DNA from: Celerinatantimonas sp046054165
Lineage (GTDB): Bacteria > Pseudomonadota > Gammaproteobacteria > Enterobacterales > Celerinatantimonadaceae
Length of the DNA stretch: 64,000 nucleotides
Reading direction: 5' to 3'
Assembly: GCF_046054165.1 (NCBI RefSeq)
Contig: NZ_JBFNXK010000015.1
Span: forward strand, 42,161-106,160
A program made the translations under genes and the position numbers. This document shows, piece by piece, positions 27,267-35,962 of the stretch; positions within the stretch are counted from its first letter, which is position 1; each line of letters begins with the position of its first letter. The notes beneath the pieces were generated by a model. It did not search any database and was not told the DNA's origin. It saw only the letters and a program-made list of their open reading frames with translations.

Positions 27267-27602
27267 TCTCCCACGATAGCTTGCGCCAATAATTCACCGA
27301 GTCATTCTTGTCACGGTGAATCAAAGCAACAACATTTACTCTATTTTTGACGCTGTATCCTTTAAATAGGTACGACTAATCGTCCTCATAAACACTTTTC
27401 TATTCCTTCATATCCATTTGTTTTCGTCAAAAATGACTGTTTACATCAACAAAAAAGACGATTTTCGTCATTTATTGATTCCCATTTACCCTTTATTAGC
27501 GCAGAATACCTGCGCCTCGGGTTCTCCGAGAGTTCAAAAAAGTAATCATTAAGCTGTTCGCTCATCGAATTAGCTCGTATTTAAAAGAAGGAATACTGAG
27601 TT
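27267..27602. promoter_or_regulatory. fecE-like/focA intergenic region with short repeats
   Basis: No gene is visible. An eight-base inverted repeat, ATTCACCG at 27292-27299 and CGGTGAAT at 27314-27321, lies just after the ATPase gene without a T-run. Nearer focA, TTTTCGTCA occurs twice (27421-27429 and 27462-27470), and GACGATTTTCGTC at 27457-27469 is a perfect 5-3-5 hairpin. These are candidate operator sites for the formate-channel promoter; no full FNR or CRP site was found. Confidence 0.4.
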
Positions 27603-28496
27603 ATGAGTTCAATCTCTGAGGCTCAATCGGTCATTTCACCTGCCGAAATGACTAACCGTGCCAAAAATTATGGATATAAGAAAGTTATAAAATCATCTAG
27701 CCAATCATTCATGCTAGCCATTGCTGCAGGAATGTTTATCGCTTTAGCTTTCGTATTTTATGTCACTGTTACGACAGGAAGTACAGGCCCTTGGGGACTG
27801 GTTCATTTAGTCGGTGGACTGGTCTTTAGTATGGGATTAATTCTAGTTGTTCTTTGTGGAACGGAGCTTTTTACAAGCACAGTATTATCACTGATCTCCC
27901 GAGCCAATAACGAAGTATCAACCGGAGCGATGCTTCGCTGTTGGATCCGGGTTTATTTCGGAAATATGGTTGGTTCTTTATTTATTGTATTATTGATCAT
28001 GGGTGCGGGTGTTTATGCAGCCGATCATGGCTTATGGGGTTTAAATGTTCTACATTTAGCGGAACATAAAATTCATCATACATTTTTACAAGCATTTACG
28101 CTGGGCATTATGTGTAACATGATGGTCTGCTTAGGCGTTTGGTTAACATTTTGCAGTGATAATCCCCTCACAAAAGCGATTCTGATGATACTTCCTGTTG
28201 CGATGTTCGTTGCTTCCGGATTCGAACACTGCGTAGCCAATATGTTTATGATCCCTATGGGCATTGCGATTCATTATTTCGCGGATGCCAGTTTCTGGAA
28301 CGCGATCGGGATGGCTCCATCTGATTTTTCAGACCTCACTATCCATAACTTCATTATTAATAACTTGATCCCCGTGACATTAGGCAATATCGTTGGTGGC
28401 GCAGTCATCATCGGTCTGGGATTTTGGAGTATTTTTCGTCCAAGTATACAAGCTCATAGCTCTCAGGGATCTAAAGTTGTAGAATCAGGCCACTAA
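27603..28496 (+). CDS. focA: Formate channel FocA
   Basis: A 297-residue pentameric inner-membrane formate/nitrite-transporter-family channel with six hydrophobic segments. The family omega-loop region GTELFTSTVLSLISRANNEVS and the gating histidine region ASGFEHCVANMFMIP are both intact. It exports or imports formate during mixed-acid fermentation. In E. coli it heads the focA-pflB operon; here pflB is not downstream and a CBS-domain gene follows after 24 bases. AAGGAAT precedes the ATG by about ten bases. Confidence 0.93.
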   Translation: MSSISEAQSVISPAEMTNRAKNYGYKKVIKSSSQSFMLAIAAGMFIALAFVFYVTVTTGSTGPWGLVHLVGGLVFSMGLILVVLCGTELFTSTVLSLISRANNEVSTGAMLRCWIRVYFGNMVGSLFIVLLIMGAGVYAADHGLWGLNVLHLAEHKIHHTFLQAFTLGIMCNMMVCLGVWLTFCSDNPLTKAILMILPVAMFVASGFEHCVANMFMIPMGIAIHYFADASFWNAIGMAPSDFSDLTIHNFIINNLIPVTLGNIVGGAVIIGLGFWSIFRPSIQAHSSQGSKVVESGH

Positions 28497-28520
28497 GGAC
28501 ACTACTTGTGGAGGAATGTT

Positions 28521-29054
28521 ATGCTACGTACCATTCAGACATTATCTGTTCGAGATCTGATGAACGATACCCCATTGTTGCTTCAGCCCTCAATGGGACT
28601 TCACCGAGCACTAGGATTGTTGCTTGATCATCAGGTCATTGCCGCTCCGGTCGTCTCAGAAGGAAATATCTTAGTCGGCTTTGTATCGGAACAGGATATT
28701 TTAAGAGAATTATGGGCAAATGATTTTGATTTTGATATCGAACGCTGTATTGGTGACATTATGCGCGATGATATCGTTTCGGTCACACCCCAAGATACAA
28801 TTGATAGCTTAGCGGCTTATATGGTTTTTGATCCGAATAAATTATTTGAAGAAAAAACTAAAGCACCTGAGCGTATTCCAGGCAATTTCAGTGATGATCT
28901 AGCACGAGCTCAAGTATGTCGCCCTAAATTATACCCGGTTGTGGATAACGGTATCGTTTTAGGTACGATTGATCGACACCAGCTCTTAAAAGCGTTGCAC
29001 CATCTGGCCAAACGCAGTCGGATGGAACAATCTTTTGAAAGTCACAACGAATAA
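28521..29054 (+). CDS. CBS-domain protein paired with focA
   Basis: A protein of about 177 residues made of two CBS motifs (about residues 9-85 and 120-170), the second interrupted by a charged insertion. Tandem CBS domains bind adenine nucleotides or similar ligands and regulate partners. No catalytic domain is present. The ATG at 28521 is chosen because GGAGGAA lies just upstream. It is the second gene of the focA transcription unit, ending at a bidirectional terminator, so it may sense energy state for formate transport; that is inference. Confidence 0.8.
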   Translation: MLRTIQTLSVRDLMNDTPLLLQPSMGLHRALGLLLDHQVIAAPVVSEGNILVGFVSEQDILRELWANDFDFDIERCIGDIMRDDIVSVTPQDTIDSLAAYMVFDPNKLFEEKTKAPERIPGNFSDDLARAQVCRPKLYPVVDNGIVLGTIDRHQLLKALHHLAKRSRMEQSFESHNE

Positions 29055-29081
29055 TATTTTCCACCCTATGTGTCGTACGTT

Positions 29082-29106
29082 AAATGCCGCTATTCAAGCG
29101 GCATTT
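29082..29106. terminator. Bidirectional terminator between the CBS gene and ruvC
   Basis: A 10-bp perfect stem, AAATGCCGCT with AGCGGCATTT, a five-base loop and T-rich tails on the plus strand (TTTTATTTT) and within the stem for the minus strand. Confidence 0.9.
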
Positions 29107-29110
29107 TATT

Positions 29111-29632
29111 TTAACGAAGCCGGCGCCTCACCGTTTTACGAGCCATACCGGACATATTGATTAGACTCTGACGAGTATGTGCATGACATAACGATACAGC
29201 TAAGGCATCCGCGGCATCTGCCTGAGGGGTCGCATTCAATTTCAACATATTCACAACCATTTGTTGGACCTGTGTTTTTTCAGCGCCACCAGTTCCCACA
29301 ACAGCTTGTTTAATTTGTCTTGCCGAATATTCAAAAACCGGCAATCCCATATTTACCGCAGCAACAATCGCGGCTCCTCTGGCTTGCCCTAGTTTTAATG
29401 CAGAATCTGCATTTCGAGCCATAAAAACCTGCTCAATTGCAAATTCTTCCGGAGAGTACTGGGTAATCACTTCACTAATTCCCTGATAAATTGTCTTTAA
29501 GCGCGCGGGCAACGCCTCATCCTGCATGCGGATACAACCACTCCCCAGATATTCGGCTTTACCGTGCTGAAAACGAATCACACCAAATCCGGTTAACCGA
29601 GAGCCAGGATCAATTCCCAAAAAGACTGACAT
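29111..29632 (-). CDS. ruvC: Holliday junction resolvase RuvC
   Basis: A 173-residue nuclease that cuts four-way junctions. The acidic active-site residues are in FLGIDPGSRLTG (Asp7), FAIEQVF (Glu66) and the ADAADALAVSLCHAH region (two Asp near 138-141). Its start overlaps the yebC stop by one base (TAATG). No ruvA or ruvB follows: a terminator comes directly after, so the helicase genes must be elsewhere. Confidence 0.95.
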   Translation of the reverse strand: MSVFLGIDPGSRLTGFGVIRFQHGKAEYLGSGCIRMQDEALPARLKTIYQGISEVITQYSPEEFAIEQVFMARNADSALKLGQARGAAIVAAVNMGLPVFEYSARQIKQAVVGTGGAEKTQVQQMVVNMLKLNATPQADAADALAVSLCHAHTRQSLINMSGMARKTVRRRLR

Positions 29633-30378
29633 TAATCCAGTGTTTCCATAATTTCATCACTAATATCCGCGTTGTGATAAACTTCCTGAACATCATCATC
29701 GTCCTCAAGCATATCGATTAAACGCATGAGTTTGGGGGCAGTGGCCGCATCAAGCTCTGCGGATGTCGATGGAACCATCGTTACCTCGGCATTTACAGCT
29801 TCAAATCCAGCGCGATCTAATGCATCTTTAACATGCCCAAACTCATCGGGAGTGGTATACACGTCAATACTCCCATCATCATTAACGATAATATCTTCAG
29901 CACCCGCTTCTAACGCGGCTTCCATCACCACATCTTCATCAAGACCCGGTTCATAATTAATCACACCTTTTTTATCAAAAAGATACGCCACTGAACCATC
30001 GGTTCCCAAATTACCACCACTTTTTGAAAAGGCATGTCGAACACTCCCGGCTGTTCGATTACGATTATCGGTCATACATTCAACCATCACCGCCGTTCCG
30101 CCCGGTCCATACCCTTCATAGGTAATCGTTTCTAACTCTTGACCATCCAGTTCTCCAGCACCTCGTTTTATGGCACGATCCACTGTGTCTCGCGTCATAT
30201 TATTCGACAGCGCCTTATCAATAGCCGCGCGAAGTCTCGGGTTACTATCGGCATCCGAACCCCCTTCCCGAGCTGAAACAGTCAATTCCCGAATCAACTT
30301 AGTAAAAATCTTCCCACGTTTGGCATCTTGTGCAGCTTTACGGTGTTTAATATTGGCCCATTTACTGTGACCTGCCAT
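29632..30378 (-). CDS. yebC: YebC/PmpR-family protein
   Basis: A 248-residue member of the TACO1/YebC family. The start MAGHSKWANIKHRKAAQDAKRGK is diagnostic. Members have been described as transcription regulators and as translation factors acting at proline-rich stalls. Lies between aspS and ruvC as in many gammaproteobacteria and is co-transcribed with ruvC. Confidence 0.95.
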   Translation of the reverse strand: MAGHSKWANIKHRKAAQDAKRGKIFTKLIRELTVSAREGGSDADSNPRLRAAIDKALSNNMTRDTVDRAIKRGAGELDGQELETITYEGYGPGGTAVMVECMTDNRNRTAGSVRHAFSKSGGNLGTDGSVAYLFDKKGVINYEPGLDEDVVMEAALEAGAEDIIVNDDGSIDVYTTPDEFGHVKDALDRAGFEAVNAEVTMVPSTSAELDAATAPKLMRLIDMLEDDDDVQEVYHNADISDEIMETLD

Positions 30379-30451
30379 AACGGATCTCCATTTTTGTTTA
30401 ATTGACTTACTTTATTTATGCAATGCATTAAGCATAAGCCTAATCACAGAC

Positions 30452-30474
30452 GATGGGCGTGATTCACGCCCATC
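30452..30474. repeat. Strong hairpin between aspS and yebC
   Basis: A perfect 10-bp stem, GATGGGCGTG with CACGCCCATC, around a three-base loop. There is no T-run on the minus strand, so it looks like an mRNA processing or stability element, or a rho-assisted terminator, rather than a classic terminator. Confidence 0.6.
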
Positions 30475-30540
30475 TTTAAGATAACGTCGAAATAGCGATT
30501 GCTCTAATCCAACATTAGCAAGGAAAGCGAATAATAAGAT

Positions 30541-32307
30541 TTATTCGTCATTTTTGACTTTAATAGCTAACCCTAACTCTTCAAGAGCTTCAGGATTCGC
30601 TGGACTCGGAGCATCGGTCAACGGGCATCCAGCCGTTGTGGTTTTAGGAAATGCCATAACATCACGAATCGATGATGCACCTGTCATCAACATCACTAAC
30701 CGATCCAAACCGAAAGCCAAACCGGCATGTGGTGGCGCACCAAATTCTAATGCCCGTAACAGGAATCCAAATTTATCTTGCGCTTCTTCTTGGCTAATTC
30801 CTAATGCGTCAAAAGCCGCGGACTGCATAGGTTGCTCATGAATACGAACAGACCCTCCCCCGACTTCAACACCATTAAGCACCATATCATAAGCATTCGA
30901 CAAAACGTCTTCTGGAGCTGCTCGCAATTGTTCCGGAGTAACACCTGGAACTGGTGCGGTAAATGGATGATGCATAGCGTATAAACGACCATCAGCTTCT
31001 TCAAACATGGGGAAATCAACAACCCACAGCGGTTTCCAGCCCGATTCGACTAATCCTAAATCTTCCCCGACTTTCAACCGCAAAGCACCGATCGCATCAC
31101 TGACCACTCCGTATGAATCAGCACCAAATAACAGAATATCACCGTCTTTAGCTTGGGCTCGTTCCAATAATGCATCAATAATGTCTGCATTCAGGAATTT
31201 AGCAATCGGAGACTGAATACCTTCTAAACCGGCATCCGCGTGATTGACCTTCATCCATGCCAGCCCTTTGGCACCATAAGCACCAATGTATTTACCATAT
31301 TCGTCAATCTGTTTGCGTGACAATGAAGCCCCACCAGGGACACATAACATAGCGACTCGCCCTTTCGGATCATGAGCAGGACCAGAAAACACTTTAAATT
31401 CTACATCTTTCACCAGATCAGCAACATCAATCAACTGCATTGGATTACGTAAATCAGGTTTATCACTGCCGTATAACCGCATGGCTTCATGCCAGGTCAT
31501 CACTGGAAATGCGCCTAAATCAACCGCTAACAGTTCTTTAAACAGGTTAGTAATCAACGCTTCAGTAATTTGACGCACTTCATCACTGCTCAAAAATGAA
31601 GTTTCAATATCGATCTGCGTAAATTCTGGCTGGCGATCAGCTCGCAGATCTTCATCACGAAAACATTTCACAATCTGATAGTAGCGATCCATACCAGCAA
31701 CCATCAATAATTGCTTAAAGATCTGAGGTGATTGAGGCAGAGCAAAAAATTTACCACGGTTGGTCCGGCTCGGAACCAAATAATCACGAGCACCTTCCGG
31801 CGTGGCTTTAGTCAACATGGGCGTTTCAATATCCAGAAAACCGTGACTATCCATAAACCGCCGAATAAAACTGGTTACTTTCGAACGGAACACCAGACGC
31901 TGAGTCATTTCAGGGCGACGTAAATCCAAATAACGATATTTTAAACGCAGCTCTTCACTGTTTTCCTGATTACTATCCAATGGCAATGGTGCAGAACGAT
32001 TTAAAATCGAAAGTTCGATCCCCAAAACTTCAATCGCCCCAGTGACCATATCTGCATTGACTTGCCCTTCAGGACGTGGCCGTACTTTCCCTTTGATCTG
32101 GACGCAGTATTCGTTACGCAATGCATTTGCGGTTGCAAATGTATCTTCGCGGTCGGGATCAAACACTACCTGAACGATGCCTTCTCGATCTCGTAAATCA
32201 ATGAAGATAACGCCGCCTAAATCGCGTCGTCGATTAACCCAACCGACCAGAGTAATTTCCTGGCCTTCGTATTCAGATGTGACTTGTCCACAGTACACAG
32301 TGCGCAT
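30541..32307 (-). CDS. aspS: Aspartyl-tRNA synthetase
   Basis: A 588-residue class II synthetase. It has an N-terminal OB-fold anticodon-binding domain (GWVNRRRDLGGVIFIDLRDREG), the catalytic core with class II motif 2 (FRDEDLRADRQPEFTQIDIE), the inserted bacterial GAD domain, and motif 3 (GLAFGLDRLVMLMTG). Length and motifs match the bacterial discriminating type. A 160-base gap with a hairpin separates it from yebC. Confidence 0.97.
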   Translation of the reverse strand: MRTVYCGQVTSEYEGQEITLVGWVNRRRDLGGVIFIDLRDREGIVQVVFDPDREDTFATANALRNEYCVQIKGKVRPRPEGQVNADMVTGAIEVLGIELSILNRSAPLPLDSNQENSEELRLKYRYLDLRRPEMTQRLVFRSKVTSFIRRFMDSHGFLDIETPMLTKATPEGARDYLVPSRTNRGKFFALPQSPQIFKQLLMVAGMDRYYQIVKCFRDEDLRADRQPEFTQIDIETSFLSSDEVRQITEALITNLFKELLAVDLGAFPVMTWHEAMRLYGSDKPDLRNPMQLIDVADLVKDVEFKVFSGPAHDPKGRVAMLCVPGGASLSRKQIDEYGKYIGAYGAKGLAWMKVNHADAGLEGIQSPIAKFLNADIIDALLERAQAKDGDILLFGADSYGVVSDAIGALRLKVGEDLGLVESGWKPLWVVDFPMFEEADGRLYAMHHPFTAPVPGVTPEQLRAAPEDVLSNAYDMVLNGVEVGGGSVRIHEQPMQSAAFDALGISQEEAQDKFGFLLRALEFGAPPHAGLAFGLDRLVMLMTGASSIRDVMAFPKTTTAGCPLTDAPSPANPEALEELGLAIKVKNDE

Positions 32308-32590
32308 AACGCCTTCCCGTTGCAGATATAAAACAGTAAATGTGAGATCCTATAACCTATACAATGCTCTATTCAAAAATGATCTCACAAGCCGAAAGGG
32401 GCATTATAAAGGATTTTACTCAAAAAACAGCATCGCCAAAGGTGAAAACTAGTAATCCTCCCAAGCAATACTCCTGATATCACCATACCTCGTGGCTCTC
32501 CTGACTTAACAGGACAAGACATCTTTCATAAAGCGCGTTAAAATGCGCCGGCAAAAATAATGCAAATCAGCCGTAAATTGGATCCTTTCA

Positions 32591-33334
32591 ATGCACCATC
32601 CAGATAACATCTATGCCCAGCCGATTGATGAGATCGGAGAGTTTCGTTTTGATGAACAAGTTGCTGAAGTATTTCCTGATATGATCCAGCGCTCAGTTCC
32701 AGGTTATACAACAATCCTGAACGTCATTGGGAAACTCACGCAACGCTACCATCAAGCCAATTCTCGTTTATATGATTTAGGCTGTTCATTAGGGGCGGCC
32801 ACATTAGCGATGCGCCGGAATATACAACTCAGCGGTTGTGAAATCATCGGGATCGATAACTCTCAGGCAATGATTGAACGCTGCCAGAATCATCTGAATG
32901 CATTCCGCTCAGATACTCCGGTGCACCTGCAATGTGGCGATATTCAAGATATTGCAATTGAACGGGCCAGTATCGTCGTACTCAACTTTACACTGCAATT
33001 CATCGCGCCTACATTGCGAGCTGCGCTAATTCAACGGATCTACGATGGTTTATTACCGGGGGGAATCCTGATCTTAAGTGAAAAAATTCATTTTGAAGAT
33101 GCGCCGATTAATCAGTTAATGATTGACCTACATCTCGACTTTAAGCGTTCCAATGGTTATAGCGAACTTGAAATTAGCCAGAAACGAACCGCGATTGAAA
33201 ACGTACTACGTACAGATTCAGAAGCATTACATCTAGAACGCTTTAAAAACGCGGGTTTTAGTCACGCTCAAAAATGGTATCAATGCTTTAACTTCACCTC
33301 ATTTGTGGCCATAAAAGGAGATAGCCATGATTGA
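32591..33334 (+). CDS. cmoA: Carboxy-S-adenosyl-L-methionine synthase CmoA
   Basis: A 247-residue Rossmann-fold enzyme that makes carboxy-SAM from SAM and prephenate for wobble uridine-34 modification (cmo5U). It has the SAM-binding motif LYDLGCSLGAATLAM, acidic loop IIGIDNSQAMIERC, and NFTLQFIAP. It overlaps cmoB by eight bases, and the pair works in sequence. Confidence 0.95.
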   Translation: MHHPDNIYAQPIDEIGEFRFDEQVAEVFPDMIQRSVPGYTTILNVIGKLTQRYHQANSRLYDLGCSLGAATLAMRRNIQLSGCEIIGIDNSQAMIERCQNHLNAFRSDTPVHLQCGDIQDIAIERASIVVLNFTLQFIAPTLRAALIQRIYDGLLPGGILILSEKIHFEDAPINQLMIDLHLDFKRSNGYSELEISQKRTAIENVLRTDSEALHLERFKNAGFSHAQKWYQCFNFTSFVAIKGDSHD

Positions 33335-34313
33335 GTTCGGTCAGTTCTATGCACAAATCGCACAAAGTTCACTTTCACGTTGGCTCAATGTACTACCCGC
33401 TCAGCTCGAAATTTGGCGAAGCCAGGAAGCTCACGGTCTTTTACCAAGCTGGGAACGGGTTCTGGATAAACTCACGATCCCCGAATCGGTGACGCCTGCC
33501 TTGACGGATAGCGTGACCATTCCAGCTCCTGAAACACTCAGTCAGGGTGAAAAGCGAAAAGTCGAAAATCTATTGCGCAGTTATCATCCGTGGCGTAAAG
33601 GTCCTTATAATATCTATGATTTTCAAATTGATACTGAATGGCGTAGCGATTGGAAATGGGAACGATTAATCTCCCATATTAGCCCGCTAAAACACCGGAA
33701 AGTTCTGGATGTTGGCTGTGGGAATGGCTACCACATGTGGCGAATGCTGGGAGCAGACGCAGAATTTGTCGTCGGTATTGATCCTTCATCCCTATTTTTG
33801 GTTCAGTTTGAAGCTATTCGCAAACTTGCCGGTAATCCTCGTAATATCAATTTACTGCCTTTGGGCATAGAACAACTGCCTGCATTAGAAGCTTTCGACA
33901 GTGTTTTCTCTATGGGCGTTTTATACCATCGCCGCTCCCCTATCGATCATCTATTTCAGCTTAAAGATCAATTAGTGGAAGGTGGTGAGTTGATTCTTGA
34001 GACCTTAATTGTTGAAGGAAATGTGGATACTGTGTTGGTTCCACCAGAACGGTACGCCAAGATGAATAATGTTTGGTCTTTACCGAGTGTCCCGGCTCTT
34101 TGCCGCTGGCTTGAAAAATGTGGGTTTGTAAACGTACGTTGTGTGGATGTCAGTACAACTTCAGTTGCAGAACAGCGTAAAACCGAATGGATGACGAATG
34201 AATCGTTAGCTGAATTTCTGGATCCCAATGATCCTACTCAAACCATTGAAGGACATCCAGCACCTTGCAGAGCGGTTATCATCGCCAATAAACCATTTAC
34301 CAATCCCATTTGA
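33327..34313 (+). CDS. cmoB: tRNA U34 carboxymethyltransferase CmoB
   Basis: A 328-residue enzyme transferring the carboxymethyl group of carboxy-SAM to 5-hydroxyuridine-34. It has the SAM-binding motif VLDVGCGNGYHMWRMLG and the family segment FDSVFSMGVLYHRRSPIDHL. It is translationally coupled to cmoA and ends just before tandem hairpins. Confidence 0.95.
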   Translation: MIEFGQFYAQIAQSSLSRWLNVLPAQLEIWRSQEAHGLLPSWERVLDKLTIPESVTPALTDSVTIPAPETLSQGEKRKVENLLRSYHPWRKGPYNIYDFQIDTEWRSDWKWERLISHISPLKHRKVLDVGCGNGYHMWRMLGADAEFVVGIDPSSLFLVQFEAIRKLAGNPRNINLLPLGIEQLPALEAFDSVFSMGVLYHRRSPIDHLFQLKDQLVEGGELILETLIVEGNVDTVLVPPERYAKMNNVWSLPSVPALCRWLEKCGFVNVRCVDVSTTSVAEQRKTEWMTNESLAEFLDPNDPTQTIEGHPAPCRAVIIANKPFTNPI

Positions 34314-34318
34314 AATAT

Positions 34319-34344
34319 TGAGTCATTAATATTTTAATGACTCA
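34319..34344. repeat. AT-rich hairpin directly after cmoB
   Basis: A perfect 11-bp inverted repeat, TGAGTCATTAA with TTAATGACTCA, around TATT, starting six bases after the cmoB stop and four bases before the GC-rich terminator stem. It may protect the cmoAB 3' end. Confidence 0.6.
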
Positions 34345-34348
34345 TAAA

Positions 34349-34377
34349 AAAGGCCGCACAGTGACTGTGCGGCCTTT
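34349..34377. terminator. Bidirectional terminator between cmoB and the cold-shock gene
   Basis: A perfect 13-bp stem, AAAGGCCGCACAG with CTGTGCGGCCTTT, and a TGA loop. A-run and T-run flanks serve both strands. Confidence 0.93.
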
Positions 34378-34401
34378 CAAAATCTGGGTTGCTAATCTGA
34401 A

Positions 34402-34611
34402 TTACAGAGCAACGATGTTTTCAGCCTGTGGGCCTTTTTTACCCTGGGTGATAACGAACTCAACACGCTGACCTTCAGCTAATGTTTTGAAACCATCACC
34501 AACGATAGCGCTGAAATGAGCGAATACATCTGGACCGTTAGCTTGTTCGATGAAACCGAAACCTTTTGCTTCGTTAAACCATTTAACAGTACCAGTAACT
34601 GTATTAGACAT
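34402..34611 (-). CDS. CspA-family cold-shock RNA chaperone
   Basis: A 69-residue single cold-shock domain. The RNP1 motif is KGFGFI, the RNP2 motif DVFAHFSAI, and the start is GTVKWFNEAKGF. It is a single-stranded nucleic-acid binder that melts mRNA structure. Which paralogue it represents (CspA, C, D or E) cannot be decided. It is monocistronic, with a bidirectional terminator downstream and a structured leader upstream. Confidence 0.93.
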   Translation of the reverse strand: MSNTVTGTVKWFNEAKGFGFIEQANGPDVFAHFSAIVGDGFKTLAEGQRVEFVITQGKKGPQAENIVAL

Positions 34612-34640
34612 AATAAATCCTACTTAAAAAATATTTCCAG

Positions 34641-34663
34641 GTGTTTGGAGACATTCCAAACAC
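34641..34663 (-). promoter_or_regulatory. Stem-loop in the cold-shock gene leader
   Basis: A perfect 9-bp stem, GTGTTTGGA with TCCAAACAC, and a five-base loop, 30 bases upstream of the start codon. Structured leaders of this kind control several csp mRNAs by temperature; a role here is inferred. Confidence 0.5.
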
Positions 34664-34862
34664 ACTCTTAGCATGAATCAGTGAACCAAATTACTTACAA
34701 CTACAGGACGAGGTCTTTTGAGGTACTTCGAAATGGTGGGTATAAATAACTTAACTTTCAAGCTAAGAAAAGTGTAGCGGATTAGCGTTGAGAAAGCAAT
34801 AACTATTCGGCTAAGAATACACCTAAAAAACGTCGAATGAATCACAAAACAAATACTGATCA

Positions 34863-35414
34863 TCACCATTTTTTTTCATATGCCAATAACCGCTCTTCCC
34901 GACCATCCCCTAAGATATCCCATCCACAAAATCCATCCAATATCTGATATCCACAGCGCTGAGCCACCCGACGACTCGGCCCATTACTGGCTGCAACTCG
35001 AATTTGAATCTGGTCGATACTCAACAAATGATGTGCATATTCACTCAGTAGATTCACCGCTTCCGTGATATAGCCACATCCTAGCGCATCATGGCTCAGC
35101 CAATATCCTAAACTAAATGGAACATTTTCACCTTTAATGAGCGAAATAGTCCCCAAAAACTGAGATGAATCTTGCGGAAACAGAATATAGCGCAATTCGT
35201 CATGAAAGTGTTCAAACTGGGATGCCGCCTCTCGCTGACTATGAATAACTTCTGACAGAGAGTAAAGATTCGTAATCCACGGCAAATAATACGTTAATCT
35301 TGCACCATCACGACAAACTGCTTCATGAATAAGCGGGGCAAATTGTTCTGACGTAGCGCGTAATTCAATGCGCCCATGAGATAAACGCCGTGCAATCAGC
35401 GTTTGATTTAGCAT
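34863..35414 (-). CDS. GNAT-family N-acetyltransferase (RimJ/RimL-like)
   Basis: A 183-residue acetyltransferase. The end of the fold has the RimJ-type wording LGYWLSHDALGCGYITEAVNLLSEYA, containing the acetyl-CoA loop, and IRVAASNGPSRRVAQRCGYQ. The substrate could be a ribosomal-protein N terminus or a small molecule. I use the ATG at 35414; a GTG two codons upstream is equally possible. It has no operon partner. Confidence 0.82.
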   Translation of the reverse strand: MLNQTLIARRLSHGRIELRATSEQFAPLIHEAVCRDGARLTYYLPWITNLYSLSEVIHSQREAASQFEHFHDELRYILFPQDSSQFLGTISLIKGENVPFSLGYWLSHDALGCGYITEAVNLLSEYAHHLLSIDQIQIRVAASNGPSRRVAQRCGYQILDGFCGWDILGDGREERLLAYEKKW

Positions 35415-35854
35415 AACCACGTTCTTCTCTTCTTTTCCTTATGTTTTTGTGAATCATTCACCTCTATAAAACCGACCCATTGCACACATAATAGGATCGG
35501 AATATCAATCTTTGATGAACAGATGATATTCTTAATAGTGGTTCAAAAAATATTTCCCCACAAATACCAATAACAAAAACGTTAAGTAAAGCTTATCAAA
35601 TTTATCTCAGCGGTATATAGCATTCGCACAGGGTCTTTTCCACGATTCTATTGTGCAATGAAGGGTTCCCCAAATAATGCCCATTTCAATAATAGGCCCA
35701 TCACACATCAAAAACTCAATGAATAACCATACCGTTCAACCGATCCCCCACTCCGCATAAAAGAAGATTCAGGGATACCATTGCTCATCTTATACCCAAC
35801 TTAGATTATTTAATCCACATGGCATTACACACTACCATAACTAACTTTAAACAA
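35415..35854. other. Gene-poor stretch between the acetyltransferase gene and the purF terminator
   Basis: About 440 bases with no frame that looks coding, no tRNA fold and no obvious repeat. It holds the promoter of the acetyltransferase gene at its left end. The rest is unexplained; a small RNA cannot be excluded. Confidence 0.4.
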
Positions 35855-35880
35855 TAAACCCCGAATAAAATCGGGGTTTA
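35855..35880 (-). terminator. Terminator of the purF operon
   Basis: A perfect 10-bp stem, TAAACCCCGA with TCGGGGTTTA, a six-base loop and a minus-strand tail TTGTTTAAAG. It lies about 80 bases past the purF stop. Confidence 0.83.
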
Positions 35881-35962
35881 TGTTTGCATCCAGTGACACG
35901 CAATACCAGCAATGACACTTCAATGGAGTCCAGTTCACAATATTAAAGAACAGCAGTCACAA

